DNA of 64,000 bases from Saccharum officinarum (taxonomy: Eukaryota > Streptophyta > Magnoliopsida > Poales > Poaceae): assembly GCA_020631735.1 (NCBI GenBank), contig CM036231.1, positions 5,483,831 to 5,547,830 of the forward strand, given 5' to 3'. Each line of letters starts with the position of its first letter. Position 1 is the stretch's first letter. This document shows, piece after piece, positions 13,021-25,519 of the stretch. A program made the translations under genes and the position numbers. The notes below the pieces were generated by a model. That model saw only the letters and a program-made list of their open reading frames with translations, made no database searches and had not been told where the DNA came from.

Positions 13021-13790
13021 CTACTCATCATCATAGTGCTCATCATAATCGTGGTCACCACCATCATCGTCATCATCATCATCTTCATCTTCCTCAATGT
13101 AGTCATTATCCTCATCAGTAGCCTTGCTCTTGCCATGAGGGTGAGAAGAAGTATCATCCTCATATGCCGCACAAGCCTCATCATAAAGCGCTAGAGGATC
13201 ACGGGGAGGCACAAACGGCGACGGAGGTGAGGACCAAATACCAGCCCACTACTCCAAATGGTAGAGCCTCTTTTGCATGTCATGCTCGCGTTGAGCACTA
13301 GCACAACATTGTCCAAACATGTAGGTCATGAGAAACTTGAACTTGCTAGGCTTCTTACCAAAGGAGGAGGAGGTGAGTGGCTCAGCACTAGAAGCATGAG
13401 AAGCAGCAGGTGGTGAAGCACCACAGCAAAAGCGAGAGCCCGATGCATGAGAAGTAGCAGTAGCCTTCTTCAGTTCCTTGGTAGCCGTAATAGATGTCTT
13501 GTTAGCAATCTTGAGAAGCTTATGAGAGGAATCGGTGGGGAACTGGATGCCTGACACTTGCTCAATCACATGCGTAAGACAGGGGCATACGGATAGTTCT
13601 TCACAAGATCCTCACTCGCATCATGAATCTTGTTCCAAATGTAGCGATTGATGGAGAGAACTTGTCGAAGTCATCACCAAAGCGCTGAAGCACCTTTTGA
13701 GAATCATCACTAAGATAAGTGGAGTCATCTCCCTTTGAATATAGGATCTGACGAAGGATGTTGTTTAGAACATAAAAATAGGGCTTCATC
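13021..13790 (-). pseudogene. Broken extra ORF of the copia element (plant-transposon domain type)
   Basis: Two frames cover it. The 13601-13789 frame contains ILYSKGDDSTYLSDDSQKVL; after a frameshift, 13249-13569 contains EQVSGIQFPTDSSHK. It then ends in an acidic tail (13021-13130) encoded by a TCA/TCG-rich run and closing DEHYDDE. The order matches the extra ORF found in some grass LTR elements, usually labelled 'putative plant transposon protein'; that naming is from memory. The upstream edge joins pol directly at about 13790 with reverse transcriptase and RNase H missing, so the element is internally deleted. Confidence 0.55.
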
Positions 13791-14351
13791 TTGAGCTTTG
13801 ATGGGCTTTACTTCACCAATATCAAGCTTCTTGATAGCTTGATGTGGAGCTTCTTCTTTACCTACAATCTCAACATTGACTTGCTCCTTTTGAGAGCTGT
13901 CGGTTTCATCAAAAGTCATGTCTACCAGGATTTCAATTAAATCGGTGGTTTTATTGAAAACATGATATCCATGTTCGTTAGTACCATAACCAAGAATGAA
14001 ACCCTCATCAACCTTTGGTGCAAACTTCAAGCTTTTAAATTTCTTGTTAAGTATAAAACACTTGGATCCAAAACTCTAAAGTAGTACACCTTAGGCTTTT
14101 TACCGGTTAGGAGTTCATAGGCGGTCTTTTCTCTTTTCTTGTGAAGATATAAGCAGTTGATGGCATGACATGCCGTGTTGATTGCTTCCACCCAATAGTT
14201 GATTGGAGTCTTGTACTCATTCAACATTGCTCTTGTGACTTCTATGAGAATTTGGTTCTTCTTTTCCATAATACCATTTTGTTGTGGGGTATATGGAACC
14301 AAAAACTCATGCTTGATTCCTTCTTCATCAAGGAATTCTTCAATGTTGGTG
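13786..14351 (-). pseudogene. Copia integrase, C-terminal part
   Basis: The frame contains VPYTPQQNGIMEKKNQ, the conserved block holding the third catalytic acidic residue (Glu) of the DDE integrase core. Downstream comes the usual AYELLTGKKPKV region and the GFILGYG...YHVFN block. One stop (after RNLKA) splits the frame near 14027. The N-terminal half of the same integrase lies at 21784-22070, separated by the inserted element at 14357-21778. No reverse transcriptase follows; the frame runs into the extra ORF at about 13790. Confidence 0.8.
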
Positions 14352-14700
14352 TTCTTTGTAACACCCTAGGTGTCAAGCTTGCACTTTACACTTACATTGC
14401 ATGAGCATAAGAATCATTTATTCATATATGAGCATGAGCATGTGTCATTGCATTCCTTGTTCTATGTTGCTATCACATGTGATGTTTCATATATTGTATT
14501 GGTGATGTTTCATATGTGGCATAAACAATGTTTCATATGTTACATGGGAATGTTTCATGTGTTACATAGGTAATGTTTCATGTGTTGCACCAGTGCTGTT
14601 GCATAGTTTACATGAGCAATGTTTCACTCATACAACTTATGTTTCATTAGTAATGTTTTCTATGTTTCATATATTATTATTACATGTATATGCTTGTGAT

Positions 14701-14927
14701 TAAGGATGAAAATGGTCAGAAACGGTCGAAAATGGACTTACAATATAGAAAAACGAAAACGGTCGGTTCAGGATATTTCTATATTTAGCAATTAAAGAGT
14801 ACAAAAAATGGTTGAAAATGGTTGTGAAACCAATTAAAACTAACAATTTTTCATGTTAAAAAATGGTTCATAATATAGAAAACAAAAATGGTCAATTTGG
14901 AATATTTCTGTTCTGTTTTCATCCCTA
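14701..14927. mobile_element. hAT-type MITE, copy 1
   Basis: Terminal inverted repeats TAAGGATGAAAATGG and TAGGGATGAAAACAG-like, flanked by exact 8-bp duplications CTTGTGAT (14693-14700 and 14928-14935). An 8-bp target site is the hallmark of hAT elements. It is the same family as 45206-45409, but many CG sites there are TG or CA here. It lies inside element E. Confidence 0.85.
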
Positions 14928-15346
14928 CTTGTGATCATGTGTGGCTAGTGCAAGTGGATGATGTTTGGTCACTAAAACACCCTAGACACACTTAGGATGA
15001 AAAATGGAACAAAGTTCATGTTCATGACTTAGCCTAATTATGCTTCTAAGTGATATGTTGCATGAAATGACCCTAGGACTAGTTTTGCTTGCCCTAACTT
15101 AAATTCATGCTTAGAGTGTTTGCATGCTGGTGTACCCAAAATAAAAGTTGTAGTAAATTTCATATGGAACAAACTTTATTTTATGACCTTGAGCTAGATC
15201 AGTGCACAACTTGCTCAAAAACGGCTCACAAGGTGAAAATAGGGGTTGTTTGGGGACTTAGAAATTTTCTAAGTCATGGGCTGTGTTTCAGTTTCATCCT
15301 ACCCCACTTTGACGCCTTGTAACATGGAAACCAAGCCAATCCAGAC

Positions 15347-17444
15347 CAAACTCATGTAAGCAAAAATGAATTACTCACATAGCTCTACAAGTTTGTTTAT
15401 TGGAGCTTTTGGTAGTTCGAGCTGGTTTGGGAGATAGAGGTACGACAATGGAGTAGTTTCAGTCGGTCATCACCGAACTGAATCGGCTTGCTGCCGATTT
15501 CAAAACGATGTCATGGCCGACCAGCAGTAGGCCGCGACCACCATTTGGCAGCCGTACACCGGCACTAGCCCTGCCGGTCTGGCCAGGATGAGCTAAAGAG
15601 CTGCCACACCATGTCCGTGCTCTTTCTCTCTCGCTCATTTGCTTCACCTCACACTCCCTCACTCTCGTCACTGGCGACCGCGTCGCCATTGCCATTGTGA
15701 GCTCTGCTGCCATGTAGCGCCGCCGTCACCCTACCATTCCCAAATCACTCGCACTCGTAGACTCACCTTGCTCTGCTCTACATGCTCCACCCACTTGCGT
15801 CGCCAACTGAGCCAAGATATGGCATGAAAATGTGACCCCGTTGCCATCGACATTGTTGGAGCGCCGCTGAGCTTTGAGCTCACCACGGCTAGCTTCACCC
15901 AGAGCTGCTCAGCTCTCTTTCTCCCTTGCCTCATCTTCTCTGTAGGTCATAGAAACCCTAGTCATTGACTATTTTACTTCTACAGGCATGAGCACGCCGG
16001 AACGTGGCTACGCACCGCTGTGCCACCATTGCCATCGTGACACGCACGTGGTCAAATCTTACTGCCGCTCCGCCGAAACCCTAATTCACCCAGGAAGCTT
16101 CGCTAGATCACCATGGAGCTGTAACGTGCATCGCATGAGAACCCCATAGCCGGAGGACGCTGGCATACCGCCGAGCTACTCCGTCGTCCGCCATCACCAT
16201 CGGCGAGCCTCTACCGGTGAACCCTAGGTTCAACTAGCACTACCACTCGACGCGGATCGACACGGGGAGCATGATGGTGAAGATGGTTTCGCTGGAGACC
16301 TCACCGTCGGCAAGAAACCGCCGGTCAACCTCGTCCCCTGTCCCGCGCTGATTGACATGTGGGGTCAGTTGATGACCGGGCCCCACGTGTCAGTGGCTGT
16401 AGTTTAGGTTTTTCTTTTATTCTTTTTCTAGAATTTAGTTCAAACTTTGGAAAATCATATCTTGAGCTAGGAGTATCCAAATTGGGTGAAGCAAATTTTA
16501 TTGTGCTAATCTTGATGTGTAGTTTTTAATAAAAATATAAAACTTGCCATGTTCGGTAGAAAATATGCTATTTCTATTTATCTTCTTTATTACCTATTAA
16601 ACTTGAAAAATGCATAACTTGAGTTTGGTATGTGCAAAAAATTATGATTCAATTTTGTTGGTCATGTCTTGACATGCTTTAGCTAGGAAAAATATTAAAC
16701 CTACAGTGAATATGCTTGGAATAGGAGTTTACTATTTATCTTGAATAAATGCTAGTTTCTTGTGCAATTTTTCATGGTAAATATATGTAACCAATGGTTA
16801 GGAAATTAATTGAAAAATGTTATTGTGTCATGATGAAGCTAAAAAAAATATGAAATCTGTTGTTTGACACTTTTCACTAGGTTAAACTATTTATGCAATT
16901 ATAAGCCTTGCTAGCTTGCTATTTTTGTAGGGGTTGTTATACTTATCCAAATGGCATTGAGAGCATGTATGAGCTACTGTAATTTTCTCAGAATTTACTG
17001 TGCACTTTTGGTATATGTTTATTATTTCACCTAATTATCTAAATAAATTAATAAAGGCAATTAAATAATTGAATTATACTTGACCATGATGTTTTGTAGC
17101 ATGTAAATGATGTGTACAATCTATTGATAACATTGGTTGTGCCCAAATTCTACTTCTTGTATGTAGTAAAATATTATTTCCTCTATAATTCAATTATAGT
17201 GACTTTTCTGGACAGTTTCTGAGGTTAAGTAAATTGCATGATGAAGATGGTGTTTTCTATGAATCATGTCTATAACAAAGTTGTAAATAACTTACTTATC
17301 TAGTTTGTGTTAATTTTTTATGGCATTTGGCCAAATAGTTTGTGAGTTATGACCGGGTAAAGTTAGTCACCCGAAGTGGTCATTCTCTGGAAATTTTGGA
17401 CCAGATCTAGGAAATTGCCCTATTTGGCCATGTTATCTGTTGAA
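15347..17444. repeat. 2.1-kb duplicate, left copy, running into the gap
   Basis: Nearly identical to 17545-19637. It ends exactly at the first N. The differences I could see are a few A/G transitions and small indels. Read it as one end of a contig overlap or one of two LTR copies, not as a proven tandem duplication. Confidence 0.9.
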
Positions 17445-17544
17445 NNNNNNNNNNNNNNNNNNNNNNNNNNNNNNNNNNNNNNNNNNNNNNNNNNNNNNNN
17501 NNNNNNNNNNNNNNNNNNNNNNNNNNNNNNNNNNNNNNNNNNNN
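17445..17544. other. Assembly gap, 100 N
   Basis: Exactly 100 N, the usual placeholder for a gap of unknown size. Confidence 0.98.
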
Positions 17545-19637
17545 CAAACTCATGTAAGCAAAAATGAATTACTTCACAATAGCTCTACAATTTGTTATTG
17601 AATTTTGGTAGTCGAGCGGGTTTGGGAAGAATAAGAGGTACGACAATGGAGTAGTTTCAGTCGGCATCACCGAACTGAATCGGCTTGCTGCCGATTTCAA
17701 ACGAATGTCATGGCCGACCAGCAGTAGGCCGCGACCACCATTTGGCAGCCGTACACCGCACTAGCCCTGCCGGTCTGGCCAGGATGACTAAAGAGCTGCC
17801 ACACCATGTCCGTGCTCTTTCTCTCGCTCATTTGCTTCACCTCACACTCCCTCACTCTCGTCACTGGCGACCGCGTCGCCATTGCCATTGTGAGCTCTGC
17901 TGCCATGTAGCGCCGCCGTCACCCTACCATTCCCAAATCACTCGCACTCGTAGACTCACCTTGCTCTGCTCTACATGCTCCACCCACTTGCGTCGCCAAC
18001 TGAGCCAAGATATGGCATGAAAATGTGACCCCGTTGCCGTCGACATTGTTGGAGCGCCGCTGAGCTTTGAGCTCACCACGGCTAGCTTCACCCAGAGCTG
18101 CTCAGCTCTCTTTCTCCCTTGCCTCATCTTCTCTGTAGGTCATAGAAACCCTAGTCATTGACTATTTTACTTCTACAGGCATGAGCACGCCGGAACGTGG
18201 CTACGCACCGCTGTGCCACCATTGCCATCGTGACACGCACGTGGTCAAATCTTACTGCCGCTCCGCCGAAACCCTAATTCACCCAGGAAGCTTCGCTAGA
18301 TCACCATGGAGCTGTAACGTGCATCGCATGAGAACCCCATAGCCGGAGGACGCTGGCGTACCGCCGAGCTACTCCGTCGTCCGCCATCACCGTCGGCGAG
18401 CCTCTACCGGTGAACCCTAGGTTCAACTAGCACTACCACTCGACGCGGATCGACACGGGGAGCATGATGGTGAAGATGGTTTCGCTGGAGACCTCACCGT
18501 CGGCAAGAAACCGCCGGTCAACCTCGTCCCCTGTCCCGCGCTGATTGACATGTGGGGTCAGTTGATGACCGGGCCCCACGTGTCAGTGGCTGTAGTTTAG
18601 GTTTTTCTTTTATTCTTTTTCTAGAATTTAGTTCAAACTTTGGAAAATCATATCTTGAGCTAGGAGTATCCAAATTGGGTGAAGCAAATTTTATTGTGCT
18701 AATCTTGATGTGTAGTTTTTAATAAAAATATAAAACTTGCCATGTTCGGTAGAAAATATGCTATTTCTATTTATCTTCTTTATTCCCTATTAAACTTGAA
18801 AAATGCATAACTTGAGTTTGGTATGTGCAAAAAAATTATGATTCAATTTTGTTGGTCATGTCTTGACATGCTTTAGCTAGGAAAAATATTAAACCTACAG
18901 TGAATATGCTTGGAATAGGAGTTTACTATTTATCTTGAATAAATGCTAGTTTCTTGTGCAATTTTTCATGGTAAATATATGTAACCAATGGTTAGGAAAT
19001 TAATTGAAAAATGTTATTGTGTCATGATGAAGCTAAAAAAATATGAAATCTGTTGTTTGACACTTTTCACTAGGTTAAACTATTTATGCAATTATAAGCC
19101 TTGCTAGCTTGCTATTTTTGTAGGGGTTGTTATACTTATCCAAATGGCATTGAGAGCATGTATGAGCTACTGTAATTTTCTCAGAATTTACTGTGCACTT
19201 TTGGTATATGTTTATTATTTCACCTAATTATCTAAATAAATTAATAAAGGCAATTAAATAATTGAATTATACTTGACCATGATGTTTTGTAGCATGTAAA
19301 TGATGTGTACAATCTATTGATAACATTGGTTGTGCCCAAATTCCACTTCTTGTATGTAGTAAAATATTATTTCCTCTATAATTCAATTATAGTGACTTTT
19401 CTGGACAGTTTCTGAGGTTAAGTAAATTGCATGATGAAGATGGTGTTTTCTGTGAATCATGTCTATAACAAAGTTGTAAATAACTTACTTATCTAGTTTG
19501 TGTTAATTTTTTATGGCATTTGGCCAAATAGTTTGTGAGTTATGACCGGGTAAAGTTAGTCACCCGAAGTGGTCATTCTCTGGAAATTTTGGACCAGATC
19601 TAGGAAATTGCCCTATTTGGCCATGTTATCTGTTGAA
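17545..19637. repeat. 2.1-kb duplicate, right copy, starting at the gap
   Basis: It starts at the first base after the gap and matches the left copy to its last base. The first 250 bases carry many single-base deletions relative to the left copy, as seen at low-quality contig ends. Confidence 0.9.
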
Positions 19638-21778
19638 TTATCTTGAGATGTTTATAAGAAATTTGTATATAATTTCATAAGCTTTCCGAAAAGTCTTGTT
19701 GCATGTTTGTTGGATTTGTATAGCTCTAGTTATGATCAAAATATGTGTCTATTGCCTGCAGTCTAGAAATTACTGAAATGAGTGAATGACTTGATTGTTT
19801 TGTATGAGCTTGATGTTGTTGTTTAGGTGCCTAGGATAATTAAAATAAGTTGTTAGCTACAGGTTCTAAGCCTCTTACAGATGATGAACAACTTTTCCTT
19901 AGGTTGCTAGACCTTGGTGAGTGTATGTTTCTTGTTTTAGAGAAGAGATATGCACCTACTTAGTAAACGAGTGTTAATCATGTATCACCATGTAACCAAT
20001 TTGTTAAATATACATGTGTATGCATCTCACCATGTCATATCATCTCCTATGCATTCATGATACTTATGTTGCGCATATGCATCAATAGGTGTTCCCGAAG
20101 GAGTGACATTGCTCGAGTTCGAACAAGAGCAACCAGAGGAGCAGCAGGTAGCCCAGGAGCAGGAGGTGTAGGTGGCCAGAGGAGAAGCCAACAAAGACGA
20201 CCTACCTGAGTGCCCAGACCACTAGCCCACATCTTTTTTGAAAGGCAAACCCCGGAGCATTCTAAGCCTCCTATGTCTTACAAATCACAACTTGAGTATA
20301 AGTGTTCGATGCATTAAGTTATATGAGTTGTTTAGAAACACTTGTTGCATATATATTCTCCTTGTCCAGAAATTTTACCTTGAATCCTAGTTAGGTCTAG
20401 GATCGAATAAATGCTTAGTCATGTTTAGACTGGTAGAAGTCGGGTGATTTTCTGTCATCTCGAGATATAGGGAAATATTTGGTCACGATTGGCTATATTT
20501 GCTATCGTGGAAATAACCATGTGTTGAGGTATAATTAGAGACCGGACGGGATTGTGATAGAGAAGCAACAAGGCATGGAGGTCTTGGGTGCCTATCTATC
20601 CTCATTTGTGTCGGTTAAGGACCGATTCGCTATACGTCCTCATGTCATATTGAACGCATGCCTTGCACTTAGCTAGCCAGATAAGTCGTTCCGACCATGA
20701 AGCCAAGTAGCTCAACTCAGATCAAGACTCATTAAGTTAAAGTGCACACATTGGAGGAAGCAAGGATGTGCGGGGAGCCAGTGGCGTGAGTCCAAGGGTA
20801 GGCTAGGCCTGAACTTCCTAGCAGACTGGTAGTATCCCTGAGGGTGCGATTATAATCGGACCCTTGAAGTTGGTTCCTGAGTTGTACCAAAGGTGATCTA
20901 AGGTAACAGTTGTTTGGTTGCCTAGGTTTGTGTTAGGAATAAATCTCCAGCTAGTTGGAATCGATTCGAGTCACCGTCTCTCCCGGATAGTGAGAACTTG
21001 ACTGAGCAGCGGCAACGTAGAAACACTTAATGAAACTTGATGGTTATGATGATGTTGACATTACTACATCAGATATGGTTACTAATGTTTGTTTAGCTTA
21101 ATCAAGTGATTACTCTAGTATAGGTGCTAACCTAGAGATGCCTAATTGAATAAGTTTTAACTTGATGCTAGAGATGATAATTGTTACTTCATGTTACTTA
21201 AGCTCTTTTATGCAAATGTTGTCAAGCTAGCTCCACTGATAAAGCCTTGCATAATCCTTGGTGTCACTTTATTTCTGGTTTATGACGGGTAAGTCTAGCT
21301 AAGTACATTCTCGTACTCAGGGTTTATTCCCTCTTGTTGCAGATGATATGATGTATCATGGTTATTGTACGAACTGCCTTCACCCTGTGGTGGATGAGGA
21401 TTAGATCATGGGGCATGATCGTTCTAAGCTATCCCCTCTTGATGCTTTTGTTGGAAAGTGACCTAGTACTGGCATGTATTTGAATTTAGGTGTGATGTTG
21501 ATGTTAAACTACTTTGCTTTCGCTATTTGAAACTTGGTTTGTAATAACTATGGGAACTCCGATGTATGTGAAATATTTATGAACTACTTGTGAACTATAA
21601 TGTAACATGTGACTTGTTATGTTGCATCATGTATGATCTTGGTTGTATGTTGGTTGGTTTGAAATCCCTCATGGTTTCGTCGGACAATCGGATTTATATG
21701 GGCTTAAGTATGACGGTTTGATCATTTTGGTGATTGTTATTATACATGTGCTCTTATAAATTGGATGGTTCTATCACA

Positions 21779-24700
21779 TTCTTGAACTTTGTCCCATTGT
21801 CACTTCTAACTCTCTTGATCTTGACATCAAACTCATTTTGGGCTCTCATTGCAAACTTCTTGAAAATGCCTTGCACTTCACTCTTATCACACGAAAAGAA
21901 CACCCAAGTGAAACACGAATATCATAAATAATTACGAAACCATATTTGTTACCACCAATGCTTATATAAGCGACAGATCCAAATAGGTCCATGTGAAGCA
22001 ATTCCAATGGTCTTTCGGTTGTCACAACATTCTTGACGTGATGTTTAGCCCTAACCTGCTTTCCGACTTGTCATGCACTACAAATTCTATCTTTCTCAAA
22101 AGAAACATTTGTTAGTTTAAGGATGTGTTCACCTTTTTGAAGTTTGGCCAAGTTCCTCATCCCAACATAGGCAAGTTGGTGATGCCATAACCAACCCAAG
22201 CTAGATTTTGCCATTAAACAAGTATCAGGATTTACTCTATTTGATGTGAAATCAACTAGATAGAGTTTCCCTTTTAAATGACACGTAAATGCAATAGAGG
22301 AATCCTCTCTTCTATAGACTTCCACATCCTTATCTGTAAAGAGACAATTGTAACCCATCTCACAAAGTTGTGAAACGGACAACAAATTATATCTCAACGA
22401 ATTCACAAGTAGAACATTGGAAATTGAATTGTCATTTGAGATAGCAATTTTACCCAAACCAAGAACTTCTCCTTTTTCATTGTCACCAAACATAATGTTT
22501 CCACTTTGATCATTACTAGGTTGGAATGATGTGAACATGTCCTTCTCTCCGATCATATGATTGGTGCATCCCCTATCTAACACCCAACTTGTTCCATCGG
22601 AGGAGTATTCCTACAAAGACAAATCAAGCTTTGGTTTTAGGTACCTAAAAAGATTTAGGTCCTAAGGGGTTAGTCACATAAAACTTGGGCACCTAAACAC
22701 TCCTCATGATCTCCTTCCTCTTTTGGGCACCAACATACTTTACCACGATCTTACCATCCTTGCCCTAACAACGCATGTAATCACTAGCATAGCATCGTGG
22801 GAGTGGTGCTTGTGGCTTGGGGCCTCTACTTGCTTCGTCTTGTTTGTCTTATCACTTGTAAGTGCAACCTTGGGAATGTAGACCTTGTTGTTTGCCTTGC
22901 ATATGAGTTCATCAAGGCAACACCCTTGTTGAACTTTACATAAGACACACCATTGATCATGTTCCTTCCATTGGCCTTCCCATCATACCTATTGTAGCCA
23001 ATGCCTTGCTTGATTGATGGGTGCCTTGATGACTTGTATATTGTCTTGTTGGTTTGCTCTTGACACTTGCACCCATTCTTCAAGATCATCTTCAACCTAT
23101 GAATCTCCTTGTCTTTCTTCTCTAACTCAACAAGGTTAGTTCCATATGCATTCACATCAATTTTATAGCATCTTTTACAACCATTACTAGTGGAGGCATT
23201 AGAGTCTTCGGTTGCTTTAGGAGAAGTTGAAGTGCTAGCCCAAAGAGTGCTATAGTTTAACTCAAGATTAAGGTATTTTTCTTCCAAGCTTGTAAGGCTT
23301 TCTTGAGCTATACTTTTCTCATTCTTGAGGCTAGCTATTGTATTATTAACCGAGGAATGTTCTTTGGTCAATTTCCCAATTGAGTCATTGGCCAAAGATA
23401 ATTCTACGGTTAACTTCTCAACCTTCATTCTTTCCTCGACGATAGATGCTTCAAGTGCACGGTTTTTGTCTCTCTCTTGAGTGATTATTTCACCTTACAA
23501 CTCCAAGCACCTATCCTTCTTCTCTAATTTCTTTATTAGTTCTTTTTATTTTAGTGTAGGCCTTTTTACCAATTTTTTATCATTCTTTCTTTAATTGATT
23601 ATATGTCCTCATCACAACTACTATACTCATCACTAGAAGGAGTGAGTGAGTCATGTACCTTCTCCCCCTTAGCCATGAGGCAAGTTGGAGTGTAGTAGTC
23701 GTTATCGATGAGGTTGGAGAAGAGCCTTGGTGATGAAGATAAGTTGGAGAAGAGTTTTGGGGGTGAAGACGAGTCAGGGAAGATCATGGTCGGTGATGAA
23801 GAGTGATGGATGGCGATGTTTGTGGCTCTTTTCTTCTTCTCATCATCACTTGAATCACTATCATTTGACTCCCATTTCTCACCAAGATGAGCTTCACCTC
23901 TCTTCTTGCCTTTGTTCTTCTTGTCATCATCCTTGTTGTACTTGTTCTTCTACTTCTCTTTGGGATAATTGGCAATAAAGTGACCGGTTTTACCACACCC
24001 ATAGCAAAACCTCTTCTTGTACCTCTTTCTTCCATCACCATAAGTCATGCAGTTGCTCTTCTTCTTCATGAATTTTCTAAGATTTCTAATTACAAATGCA
24101 ACCTCTTCATCGAAATCTTCTTCTTTACTTGAGAAATCATCCTTCACTTTCTTCTTCTTCTCTTGACTTAAACCTTGAACTTCATGTTGTTGAGTTGCTT
24201 TAAGGGCTGCACTCTTGTTGTATCTAATTGTATTAGGATTTTGATTGTGAGCGTTGATTGCATCTTCATCTAGACACTCATGATGCTTGAGCTTTGAAAG
24301 AACTTCTTAGGGTGTCATCTCATCATAACCGGGCATTTCCATGATCATGAACGCTAGCATGTTGTTCTTGGCTCTATAAGTTCTCAACATCTGTTGATCT
24401 TGGCTCTATAAGTTCTCAACATCTTCCTAGCAACCTTGTTATCATCCCATTTGGTGCTTCCAAGAGCTCTTATGCGGTTGACCAATGCCATAAGCCTATC
24501 AAACATTGCTTGAGTTGTTTCACCTTCCAAGAACACAAATCTTTCTAATTCACCATGAAGTAGCTCAATGTTGCCTTTTCTCACACTCTTGTCTCCTTCA
24601 AATGATGTTCTCAAAGCTTCCCAAATTTGCTTAGCACTTTCCATTCCATTCACTTTGTTGAACTCACCTAGACCCAAACTTGAAACGAGCAAGGACACAG

Positions 24701-24898
24701 CTTGTGTATTTTGATGGAGGTTGAAATCTTCTTTCGGAGTTATTTCTCTATCTTCATCGGTAGGAATCATCACACTAACATCCACAACTTCCCAAATTCT
24801 TGCGATGATGAGGAACATCTTCATCTTGTAGGCTCAATTGGTGTATCTTGTTCCATTGAAGTGAGGTGGCTTGCCATGGTTGACGGTGGAGAAATGCA
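21779..24898 (-). pseudogene. Copia gag-protease-integrase, 5' part, decayed
   Basis: Read from 24898 leftward. The gag start MHFSTVNHGKPPHF leads to FNGTRYTN, with TGA where Trp is expected near 24837. The gag core is at 24384-24824 (IWEALRTSFEGDKS, MLRTYRAK). A zinc knuckle CYGCGKTGHFIANY (about 23957-24010) has Tyr for its last Cys. A Leu/Lys-rich coiled-coil spacer covers 22826-23428. The protease start WVLDRGCTNHMIGE has Arg where the active-site D-S/T-G expects Ser or Thr. The pre-integrase block includes LWHHQLAYVGMRNLAKL with Gln where the usual HHLAH-type block has zinc-binding residues. HMDLFG and VRSDNGTKF of the integrase core follow. Frames are broken several times, so it cannot be active. 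Confidence 0.8.
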
Positions 24899-25519
24899 TA
24901 GATGGACCTTTCATGAGTTGTCCACATCTAGTTCAAAGACCAAGGAGCATATTTAATTCTCTCTGTCAATCCTAGTGCTACTGTATCGATGTACGTGCAT
25001 CTAGAGAGAGCATGCCTTATATTGGGACACAAATAAAAAGTGGTTATGCCTTATATATTAGGACGGAAGGAGAATAACCTTGTACTCATGGTGTTTCGTT
25101 AAGTTGTTTTGTAGGTATCTAAAGGACCTTAGCGGCCATGTCATCCTACTAGAGCTGGCAAAGTGGATGAATGACAGGAGCCCATTCTATCTTATGTTGA
25201 GACATCCGTGGGCAAAGATCCTGACTATTTTTTTTAAAAAAATAATTAGTAATGTAGGACTATGAACCTTGGTAAAAACATGGTAGGATAGCCTTCCTAT
25301 TCACATGTCACACTTAGGTTAGGCAAGAGTTACAAATTGGTACTGTATAGCTTTAAAATGTGGCTTTTAATATTGTTCAAGACTTGTAATAAACAATTAA
25401 AATTTTGCATCCTATGTATCCATGTGATGATTATTTGACTGTGTGACTGATATGTGTGTTGTTTCTGGGTCATATGAGATGCATATTGAAGACTTCTAGG
25501 ATTATTTCACTTAAGCTAG
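24899..25519. other. Truncated 5' flank of the copia element; Stowaway-like end
   Basis: The expected 5' LTR of the minus-strand copia element is absent. At about 25005-25075 the words 'gccttatattgggacacaaa' and 'tatattaggacggaaggag' resemble a Stowaway MITE end, but a full pair of termini is not visible. The rest, to 25519, has no recognisable gene. Confidence 0.35.

Larger units (their letters stand above)
14357..21778 (+). mobile_element. LTR element E inserted in the copia integrase
   Basis: The element starts TGTAACACCCTAGG and ends ...GGTTCTATCACA, flanked by exact TTCTT duplications (14352-14356 and 21779-21783). Removing it restores the integrase reading order (DNGTKFKN then TNIEEFLDEEG), which confirms the borders. 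No long frame is present. The assembled 7.4 kb includes a 100-N gap between two copies of the same 2.1 kb. It is therefore either a solo LTR of about 5.2 kb with an unmerged contig overlap, or a full element whose inside is lost in the gap. A GC-rich block near 15590-16380 (and 17750-18590) is coding-like but broken. Confidence 0.75.

Noticed and set aside
13021..13212. Asp-rich acidic protein gene
   Set aside because: It is the low-complexity tail of the broken extra ORF of the copia element.
15347..19637. True biological tandem duplication
   Set aside because: The copies stop and start exactly at the gap edges, which is better explained by assembly or by an LTR pair.
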